From: Euphorbia lathyris
Lineage: Eukaryota; Streptophyta; Magnoliopsida; Malpighiales; Euphorbiaceae
NCBI RefSeq assembly: GCF_963576675.1
Contig: NC_088916.1
Coordinates: 6,339,001-6,403,000, forward strand
Direction of reading: 5' to 3'
DNA: 64,000 bases
Shown: positions 33,305 to 41,740 of the stretch, in pieces
Numbering within the stretch: the stretch's first letter is position 1
How the letters are laid out: every line of letters begins with the position of its first letter
Translations under genes and position numbers: made by a program
Notes under the pieces: generated by a model
Seen by the model: the letters and a program-made list of their open reading frames with translations, nothing else
Told to the model about the DNA's origin: nothing
The model's database searches: none

Positions 33305-36091
33305 ATGACTAAGGTTTCCGTGAACATCTCCAGTGCCGGTCACCCTAAGACCAGTTCCGATGAACCTTCCAGGCATTCTACTCCACCTGAAATGACTAAG
33401 GCCACTACACCGAGCAAAGGCAATGCTGGCCAAGCCACCTCATATAAAGGAAAGCCGACCAAAGCCAGAACCTATACTAAGGTCTACGAAGACGTTAGAG
33501 AGTGCAAGATAGACTTCTCAAGATGGTTCTTTGAGGCTTTCATAGAAACTGAGCAACCATTCTGTGAATGGATATCGAAGAATGGCTAGACGGAGCTGTT
33601 CTCAATCAGAGACCCAACTTACCCTGACTTAGTAAGGGAATTCTACCATAATCTGCGGGTTGCTGATGATAACCAGGACTGCCTAGTAACTGTGGTAAAA
33701 GAGAAAACAATCTTCGTCAACCCTACCTACCTTGCCAACTTTCTCAAACTGAAAAATAAAGGAACAAAACTGAGGAGGAAGGGTGATCATGAAGGAACTG
33801 GGTACTTAGCCACCTTTTGCAAGCCCGCTGGCCATTCTGGAGAAATCTCCAGTTCCTCAATGGGCCAACACCAAAAGATGGCACACTACCTGCTGACCAA
33901 TTATATCTTCCCGAAGATAAATTGCACCAGCTCAGCAACAAACTTCGAGCAATGCTTCATATGGCATATGCTGACCTACAAGCCCATCAATATGTCAGTT
34001 TTCTTAATTGCTGGCTTCTAAAGGAGCACTAGAACTTTAAGGCTGGGCTCACTCATCACCAGAATCCTCATAGACCATCAGATTGACCTATCCAAGGAAA
34101 CTGAGGCCCAAGGCTCTGAAATCATAGCTGCTGCGCTACGTGCCCTGAAGTTTAACCAACCAATTAAGAAAGCCAAAGGTGGTGATCAGCCTGCTGAGGA
34201 GACTATCCCAAAGAAGGACGTAAGAACAAATGCTCCAGCTGCCCGCAAAAGGAAAGCTGTTGGGACTCTTTCAAAAGATGCTGAGTCTCCGGCCAAGAAG
34301 CTGAAGTCAGTTGCTCAAAAAGGTCAGGAGAGACCTAAGTCAGCTGAGAAGAGAAGCAGAAAAGATGAGCCTGATACAGAAGAAAGAATGGATGATGATG
34401 AGCAACCTCTGAAAAAGAAGAAGTCTTCAGAGCTGACCCCTATTGATGTTATCCCCACTGACTTCATTGTTCCTGGTGACTCTCACTTCACACAATGTCA
34501 GGGAACTGAAGCTGAGCATCAAGAAGACGATGTACAACTGGATGATCAGTTCATCACACAGGTTGAAGAAGAGCTAGAAGAAGACGAAGGGAATGATCAA
34601 CAGGAGGAAGAAGAAAGTGATCAGGATAACACTGAGGAGACAGCCAGTGAAGAGGAAACTGCTAACCCAACTAATACTGAGTTGGCTACAGATGAAGAAC
34701 AAGAAAAAACTGACCAGCTCAATGTTGATCAAGAAGAGACTTCTCCTCCTCACTCAGTAGAGTCTATCCCAGCCGACACTACTCCTCCTCGAAGAAGAAG
34801 ACTAGTAAAGGCAAGTCAGACAACTGTCATTGACCTTCCTGTTCCGAAGCCGACCAAAGATCCTTCTACACTTAAGCTAAAGTTTTTTAGTAAACAAACT
34901 CCTTCTTCTATACCAGCTTCTCTTGAAAAGCAAGCCGCTGTTTCTTCACTACAGGAACAAGCCGACTTGAATGCTTCTACCAACCCTACAAGCCAAACCG
35001 AGCAAGTTCTCGATAATGTTGCTGCTCCAAGCACTGTGTTGACTAAGGAAATTCCTGCCACTCTCAACACTGAACCCAGTAAGCCTACTTCTGCACCAAC
35101 CATCATTCCTGCCGATCAATCCTCTCTACAAGAGAACCAAGTACAGATTGAAAACCCCCTTCCAGTCACTCACCATATCGTCACTGAGAAAAACTTTACT
35201 CCTCTATCAACTGGTCACACTGAGGAAACTAGGCAACCTGATGAAGGATCACTCAGCTATCTGCATGCCACCGAGTCTGGTAGACAACTCATCAACTCGG
35301 TGCAGTCATTAATCCAAAATCTTCATCAAAATGCTGAACCTACAGCTGGGTCTACCAACAATGCGTCAACTCAGCTGTCCCAAGTCACTCAGCTTTTAAA
35401 TGAAGTTAAAGGACTGAAGGATCTGCTAAGTGATATGATCTCAATTCAATCACATCAGCCCAAGTAGGACTCAATAACGAAGCTGGCTGAGCTCCAACTG
35501 ACAACGGTTCAACATCTTAATACTCTTCAAGGACAATTTCAGACCTTGTCAGCTGCGAACACTCAATATGCAACTTCTGATGAAGTTAAGATGCTCTTTG
35601 CCCAGCTTCACACTGAGCAAACCAAGACCAACCATCAACTGGCTTCCTACTCTCAATGCTCGGTGGAGCAAATTAGCGAAGCAGTACGTTTGCTAAACTT
35701 GAATAAGCAAGAGATGGACACTGACCAAATGAAGCAGAATGAAATACTGGTCACTACCTAAAAGACTTTCACCTATGTGCGTCATAACAATATCCAGCGT
35801 CAATATTATGACTCAGCCCTGCTGAAGACATTTCATCAAGTTTTTGCTGCACTGTCAGATACAATTACTTGGGTGGGTAAGTCTCAAGCCTACATACTGA
35901 GCATGCTCAGCGCTGCTGAACTTGGTATACCTAAAGAGGTCTTGGATGAAGGTGTTGTTGTTTTCGACGACATCAATGAAAGTGCCGACAAGCTTAAGGA
36001 GCTGTCCACCGTACTGACCAACGCGGCCTTAACCGACTCCTTCAGAATTCCTCCTCCTCCCGATGCTGACAAAACGGGGGAGAAAGAATAA
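33305..36091 (+). pseudogene. Third ORF of the copia element (env-position, plant transposon domain)
   Basis: One long frame broken by a TAG at 33587, a double frameshift between about 33790 and 34020, a TAG at 35465 and a TAA at 35759, otherwise open for about 2.8 kb. The N-terminal part (33500-34020) looks like the 'putative plant transposon protein' domain seen in extra ORFs of plant retroelements (FYHNLRVAD, IFVNPTYLANFLKL). Next is a basic stretch (ARKRKAV, KKLKS), then a long acidic Glu/Asp-rich segment (34540-34740), a Ser/Thr/Pro/Gln-rich region and a coiled-coil-like C-terminus ending in RIPPPPDADKTGEKE. Its position after pol matches the env-like ORF of Sireviruses. I see no credible signal peptide or transmembrane segment, so an envelope role is not supported. 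Confidence 0.65.
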
Positions 36092-36704
36092 GCTAGAACT
36101 CAGCAGGAGGCTGCTAGAAGTAGTCAGTCTAAGCAAAAGAAGAAGAAATAGAAATAGGCTAACACAGTCTTGTTCTTTACTTTGTACTTTCTATGTTTAC
36201 TTTCTATGTTTCTTTTTGCTTATCTTTTTGCTGTATATGTTGACTACTTTATTTCAATACTTGCATCTTTTATCCAAACTTGAAGTTATTTCATATGATG
36301 CTGAGTATTATGTCACTATGTATCTTCAAATACATCAACTGTGTTTACTGCTTATAATACGTGTTGATTGTATCCTATGCTGATAAAATGTTTGACATTA
36401 TCTTGTATGTTTATAAAACACTGTCTCATAAGACCCATTTAACAATAAAATACTCAGCGCTCTCTGAATGTTAAATCTTCCGCTTAACACTGAGTAAAAT
36501 AGAATATATTCCTTCAACTGACCTATATCTGTAAACTGACATTAGACTTACTCGATTAAACCTTAAAATGTTTAGAGTGAAACTAAGTCAGTAGCTCAAC
36601 CCTGACGGGGGAGTCTGCTAAGTAATATTAGGTCAACTATCATGGGGGAGCTCAACACTGAGTTCTTCGCTGAATAGTTTTGCCAACATCAAAATGGGGG
36701 AGTT
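36075..36704 (+). promoter_or_regulatory. Multiple polypurine-tract-like motifs before the 3' LTR
   Basis: GGGGGAG occurs at about 36076, 36607, 36644 and 36696. The last, in 'aaaatgggggagtt', directly abuts the 3' LTR and is the functional plus-strand primer candidate. Repetition of the purine tract upstream of the 3' LTR is a known Sirevirus trait. Confidence 0.7.
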
Positions 36705-37765
36705 TGTTGAAACACCTTTCCACTTGATTTTGATTTGACAAAATTATTTAAGTAAAATTAAATATATTCTAAACACACTAAGTTTAAATGCTTTGATTTA
36801 TTACACTAATGTGTTTGTTCAATGTTGAGTTAAATTGTTTATAAGACATAAAGACTAAAAGGCTTAAAGCCCAATACAGAAGTCAAAGCCCAAGTCAAAC
36901 AGATCAAGACCACTCGGCCCGCGTGTGCAAAACGCTGTCATTGTGTACAAAATGCAGCTCAGCGGAAGAAGGATCGAGAAGACCTTCGTTGAACAACTTC
37001 GGAGCGAAGCTGCTGAGTTGTATCGACAAAGAGTACAAGACAGCAGCTGAGCAAGAACAACTTCCAGACAAAGTATTTCTACTTTGGGTAAAGTCCAGAA
37101 GACACAGAAAGCTGTCTAGTTGACCTTACCATAAATGGAGAGACATTCTGCCGGACTGACTAAAAGCTGCTCAGCACTGACCGAAGATAGAAGATACTTG
37201 AATCTGATTGGCCGAGAGCACTGAGTAGGACTGAGTGACAACGACAGGAAGCCATTTTCCTCCAACGGTTATTTCGAAATTCGAAATGACTGATGCCTCA
37301 GACGTCTCTATAAATAGGGCCTTTCAGTTGCTTCATTAAAAACACAGAACTTCATCAAGCCATTACGCTGACCAAAATTCTACTCAAAGTTCTGTGAGAA
37401 AAAGGAAAGCAAATACTTACACCAAATTCCATATCTTTTGTGTAAAAGTCTAGAGTGATTATTCAATCATCTAAGGTGTCTTAGCAATTATTGTTTAGGA
37501 CAAATCTTTATCATTTCTAGAGATTAGAAAGGAGAGGCTAAGTACTCGGTTATAGTACTCAGCGAGAGATTATGAGTGAGTAGAGGTATAGAGGAAGGTA
37601 CTCTTGTTATACTCAGCTTCTAAGTTGTAAAAGGTTTGATGCTTTACCGTTAAAGAGCTCAGTAGAGAATTCGAAAGCTCGGAACGTGTTCCGGGGACAG
37701 GACGTAGGCTTAGAGGCCGAACCTGGATAAATCTGCTGAGTAACATCTTTCTAACCTTAAACTCC

Positions 37766-37816
<51 letters not shown>

Positions 37817-38084
37817 CTTACTTAAACAAAACTGACCAAGTAAAGAGGTCACGCTGAGTTGTGTGTATTGAGTATCTGAGTTCAGGAATAGACTCAAGTG
37901 CTATCTCTTGACTGAAAGAAAGAAGCTGACTTAGTCACCAGTTGACTAAGCTAGTGTCTTAATTTACTCAGCGCGCTATGTAATCCTTTTTCAGAGAAAA
38001 AAAAGTCAGCCTTAACGTACTAAAATTTTAAATAGTTCCTATCCCCCCCTTGGAACTAACTTGTTACGTTATACGGGACCAACA
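36705..38084 (+). repeat. 3' LTR of the copia element
   Basis: 1,380 bp, collinear with the 5' LTR (TATA box at 37309-37316). It is longer mainly because an AT dinucleotide run (37768-37814) has expanded relative to the short 'atatatat' at the same place in the 5' LTR. Confidence 0.93.
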
Positions 38085-38880
38085 GTGCCCAACTCCACAG
38101 GTACTCCAAAAACTGAACTTAAGGTCGAATGGAGACTCGCGCTACAATTTTTGTTGAACGAGGTTGAGGATTTGGAGAAGTTTACGTTCTGCCCAGAAGC
38201 TGCTTCATATTCGTGCAAACAGTGCTGAACCGCTAAGCACTCTTCCTTTCTCGCTTTGAAGAATAAGTAGCTGTCATCTGCAAAGAAGATATGAGAGATT
38301 GACAAGGCTGATTGAACTATCCGGCAACCATGGATCTGACCCTGAACTTCTAAACTTTGCAAAGACGCTGATAAACCTTCTGCACAAATTAAAAAAAGAT
38401 AGAGAGAGATGGGATCACCCTGACGCAGGCCACGTTGTGGCAGAATTGGTCCAATCACATGATTATTGTGAGTAACATTATATCTGACCTTTGTAACACT
38501 GCATTACCAGAGATATCCACCTGTCATCAAAGCCTAACCTCTGCATCATTTGTGCCAAAAACACCAACTCAACCTGATCATAAGCCTTAGCCATATCAAG
38601 TTTAAGAGAAACATACCCTTGTTTACCTCGAGTTCTATGCTCCGGGAAATGGTTTACTTCAAACGCAAGCATAATATTGTCTGTAATCAGCCGTCCTGGG
38701 ATGAAAGCGCTCTGTGTAGGTGACATAATAATATCCAGAACCTTCTTCAACCTATTAGCAACTGTTTTTGCCAGAATCTTGTAGATAACATTGCATAAAG
38801 CTATGGCCTGAGATCTGATACTTTTTCTGGAGAACATTTCTTTGGGATTAGAACAATATTTTTGTCATGAATACTATCTA
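38085..38880 (-). pseudogene. LINE reverse transcriptase fragment (upstream half)
   Basis: The minus strand carries plant LINE reverse transcriptase motifs in order: IVLIPKK, ALCNVIYKILAK, QSAFIPGRLITDNI, LKLDMAKAYDQVE, GLRQGDPIS and the catalytic FADDSYLF, then FGVPVELG at the copia junction. Two frame changes interrupt it, one near 38815-38835 and one with stops at about 38460-38480. The reading resumes on the far side of the copia element at 26521. This is a dead, 5'-truncated LINE that served as target. Confidence 0.85.
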
Positions 38881-39123
38881 GAAACAGCCCTTCATTCAAT
38901 CATTGAATGCATGATTGAAATAGCCATTCTTCAACAATATTTGTGTCATGTGAGTTATTGAATGCAACTTGGCAAGAATAACGGGTTGTAGAATGTAATT
39001 AGATAAGAATAGAGAGACCATTTGGAACTTTTAAAAGCTGAAGAGATTGGTTAAACTTTTGGGCCAAACAAGAGACAACAAATATATTTAGTCTGATAAA
39101 AACATTATGACCAGGGGCTTGAG
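38881..39123. other. Gene-free stretch
   Basis: Unassigned sequence between the LINE fragment and the inverted repeat. Confidence 0.35.
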
Positions 39124-39475
39124 AATGTCTTTTCTTTAAAATCATTATAAGAATAGTTAATACACTTCTTTCCATTTTACAAACATTAATTCTATTAATG
39201 ATATTTAGTTTTATAATAATTATCTAGTTTTAAAACTATAAATTACATATTACTAATAAAAAAATTAACTTAAAAATAGTTTTTCACCGTTATCGATTTT
39301 TTAATTACATATATCATTCCCACCATTTTTTTTCTTCTCACTTTCCATTTCCCTTAACTTTCTAACACTTCTTCTTCTTCTCCTCCTTGTTAACTCTCCT
39401 CCATTTTCTTCTTTCCTTGTTTTGCTTTCCACTTTCTTCCTTCCTTTTCTTCACAGTGCTTACTTACAACCAGTC

Positions 39476-39938
39476 ATGGAGGACAATAACCAGCAGTAAA
39501 AAATCGGCACCAGTTCTTCTGATCATTCTAGCACAATCTCTGTGATTTATGTTTTGGCTGTTGATGACTGCTTTCTCAACCAGAAACTTATTGAGAAGGA
39601 CTTCAAAACTGCTTCTTTTAAAGGTTTAACAAATCAAGTTGCATTTCCTACTTAACATTAAAATATTCTTCTTCTTCTTTTTCAGTGACTTTTTATTTAT
39701 TTTGGAATGCAGTTACTAGTGTTGATAGTGGAAAGAAAGCAATGTAGGTTCTTGGATTGAGTGAAGATGAAGTTGAGAAATCTAGTTGTAGAGTAAGTAA
39801 TTTTTTTATTTTTGTTGTCTCCCAATAACTAGATTTTTAATAGTACAGTGTTTTTTACAAAACGAAAAATCGATGTAATTTTAATGGGATATTGTATGCC
39901 TGAGATGAATGGTTATGACATTCTCATAACTGTAAAGG
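39476..39938 (+). pseudogene. Response-regulator pseudogene, left arm
   Basis: Exon 1 (39476-39623) starts with ATG but has a TAA at codon 8. It then reads on to the receiver-domain start (VLAVDDCFLNQKLIE). Exon 2 (39714-39792) has VDSGKKAM followed by a stop and LGLSEDEVEKSSC. Exon 3, after a destroyed acceptor, has ILMGYCMPEMNGYDIL. These are the hallmarks of plant type-A (or similar) response regulators of the cytokinin phosphorelay. The phosphoacceptor Asp (DYCMP) is Gly here. It cannot encode a protein. Confidence 0.8.
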
Positions 39939-40004
39939 TAAAAAAAAACACTTCATTGAATTGTTGGATTTGACTGAATTTGACCGAAACTATATCAAAA
40001 CGAA

Positions 40005-40485
40005 ACCAACAATTCAGTGAAGTCTATTTTACCTTTACAATCATAAGAAGGTCATAACCATTCATCTCAGTCATACAATAGTCCGTTAAAATTATGTTGA
40101 TTTTTTCATCCTGCAAAAAGCTAAAATCTAGTTATTGGAAGACCACAAAAATAGAAAAATTGCTTACTTTACAACTAGATTTCTCAACTTCATCTTCACT
40201 CAATCCAAGAACATGTATTGCTTTTCCACTATCAATACTAACTGCATTCCAAAATCAAATAAAAAGTCACTAAAAAGGAAGAAACAGGATATCATAATGT
40301 TAAGTAGGAAACATAAATGCAGCTTGATTTGAAGAACCTTTAAAAAAAGCAGTTTTGAGGACATCCTCAATAATTTTCTAATCAAGAAAGCAGTCATCAA
40401 CAACCAAAACATTAATCAGAGATGTTGTGCTAGAATGATCAAAAGAAGTGGTGTCAGTTTTCTACTCGTGGTCTTTGTCCTCCAT
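40005..40485 (-). pseudogene. Response-regulator pseudogene, right arm
   Basis: Minus-strand copy with ATG at 40483-40485 and a TAG at codon 8. The receiver start is VLVVDDCFL, followed by another TAG. Exon 2 has SIDSGKAIHVLGLSEDE. Exon 3 has a proper 'tttttgcag' acceptor and ILTDYCMTEMNGYDLL, so the phosphoacceptor Asp is retained here. Both arms are coding-dead but keep splice-like structure. Confidence 0.8.
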
Positions 40486-40738
40486 GACTGGCTATAAGTA
40501 AGCACTAAGAAGAAAAGGAAGGAATAAAGGGGAAAGCAAAACAAGGAGAGAAGAAAATGGAGGAGAGTTAGCAAGGAGAAGAAGAAAAAGCGTTAAAAAG
40601 TTAAGAGAAAATGGGAAGATAGAAAAAGGTGGAAATGATATGTGTAATAAAAAAAATTTGACAACGGTAAAAAACTATTTTTAAGTTAATTTTATTTATT
40701 AATATGCAATTTATAGATTTAAAGTTAATTAATTACTA

Positions 40739-40813
40739 CCCAGAGAGGTACAAACCATCTGTGAAAGGGAATAGTCACTGCTGCCAGCGGTGGATACCCT
40801 TATGAACCAAAAA
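40739..40813 (+). mobile_element. 75-bp SINE-like retroposon with 18-bp TSD
   Basis: The insert begins 'cccagagaggtac', ends 'ccttatgaacc' plus an A tail, and is flanked by 18-bp repeats 'aaagttaattaattacta' (40721-40738) and 'aaagttaattagttacta' (40814-40831), 17/18 identical. It is absent from the left arm of the inverted repeat. Probably a 5'-truncated SINE. Confidence 0.7.
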
Positions 40814-40934
40814 AAAGTTAATTAGTTACTATAAAATTAAATATGATTAATAGAATTAATGTTCATTATATTGCAAAATGGGAAGAAGTGTGGCTGACTA
40901 TTCTTATAATGATTTTAGGGAAAAAACATTGTGA

Positions 40935-41409
40935 ATTCTTTTTTTTCTTTGGTAAAACAATTAAAATGTCTGAAGTTTTAGGAACGAGATTTTCCTTTTA
41001 CTTGCGCCATACAAAATCTATTTTAACTTCTAAAATAAAAACAACCCCAAAGTTCAAAGGAACAAACTTGGGAACTCAAGAAAACAATAATTCGGAGGGA
41101 AGCTATATATAAGGAAGCTCAAAACTATGATGTTAAACTTTATTAGATGCATTCGATCGGTTCGGTTCAGTTTAGTTTTGAACTGATATACATCTCTAGG
41201 GATGATGGATGCAATTCATGAAAGGATCTATAGATCTTATATGAGTGCCATGGAATTAGTTAAAAGATTATTTGTCAAGGATTTTAGCCATTAATAATGT
41301 ACAATGATTGTTACAAGATGCACACAAGTTATAATCCCATGCCACTTTTACAACTTCAAGGATTGGCTACTCCTTAGCCTTTATCTAGATAAGGTCTTAA
41401 CATGATTCA
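40935..41409. other. Gene-free stretch
   Basis: No coding signature beyond a short plus-strand frame that continues the arm flank (40843-41112). Contains 'cggttcggttcagtttagtt' near 41158, an unassigned repeat. Confidence 0.35.
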
Positions 41410-41740
41410 ATAAGTGATTCGTCTAAATCACACGAACATATATTCATTGTTATAGCTGTAGACTACTTCTTGAAGTGGGTAGAGGTAGGTAGAATCCTTC
41501 GCTAGTGTCGAACCCAAAATAATGGCTAGGTTCATTGAACGAAATAACATCACTAGATATAGAGTGTTGCATAACGTAGTCATGGATAATGGAGTGTAGT
41601 TTCAAGGGGCTTGACATTATATGCTTGCATGATAGGGTTGAACATTTCAAAATCTCGCCTTATAGGCCACAAGCCAATAGAGCGATAAAATATAAACAAA
41701 ACCAGTAAGAGAACTCTAAACCTAAATGCCTTTATCATGT
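41410..41740 (+). pseudogene. Ty3/gypsy integrase fragment
   Basis: Plus-strand translation in shifting frames shows the gypsy integrase core: IAVDYFLKWVEV, RFIERNNITRYRV, MDNG and SPYRPQANRA, supplying the D, D and the region just before the catalytic E. Stops and frameshifts are frequent. No LTR pair was identified around it. Confidence 0.65.

Larger units (their letters stand above)
26522..38084 (+). mobile_element. Full-length Sirevirus-like Ty1/copia LTR retrotransposon
   Basis: An 11,563-bp element with 5' LTR 26522-27866, a tRNA-Met primer site, gag, pol (protease, integrase, reverse transcriptase, RNase H in copia order), a third ORF after pol, purine-rich GGGGGAG motifs and 3' LTR 36705-38084. 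The LTRs begin TGTTGA and end CCAACA. The 5-bp target duplication GTGCC is perfect (26517-26521 and 38085-38089). The LTRs differ by about thirty substitutions by eye plus an AT-repeat expansion, so the insertion is fairly recent but not new. The coding frames carry several stops and frameshifts, so this copy is non-autonomous. The extra ORF and multiple purine tracts point to the Sirevirus lineage. Confidence 0.93.
39124..40934. repeat. Long inverted repeat of a response-regulator pseudogene
   Basis: Two arms of roughly 0.8 kb face each other around a centre near 39975-40005. The outer ends are 'aaaatcattataagaatag' (39137) and its inverse (40907-40926). The left arm reads as a response-regulator gene on the plus strand and the right arm as a copy on the minus strand. 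The arms match at about 80-85% by eye over UTR, exons and introns. Only the right arm has a 75-bp retroposon at 40739-40813. A transcript across the locus would fold into a very long hairpin. Confidence 0.88.

Noticed and set aside
26742..37123. Short ORFs in each LTR (26742-26936 and 36923-37123)
   Set aside because: LTR sequence; the two copies are not conserved as the same frame.
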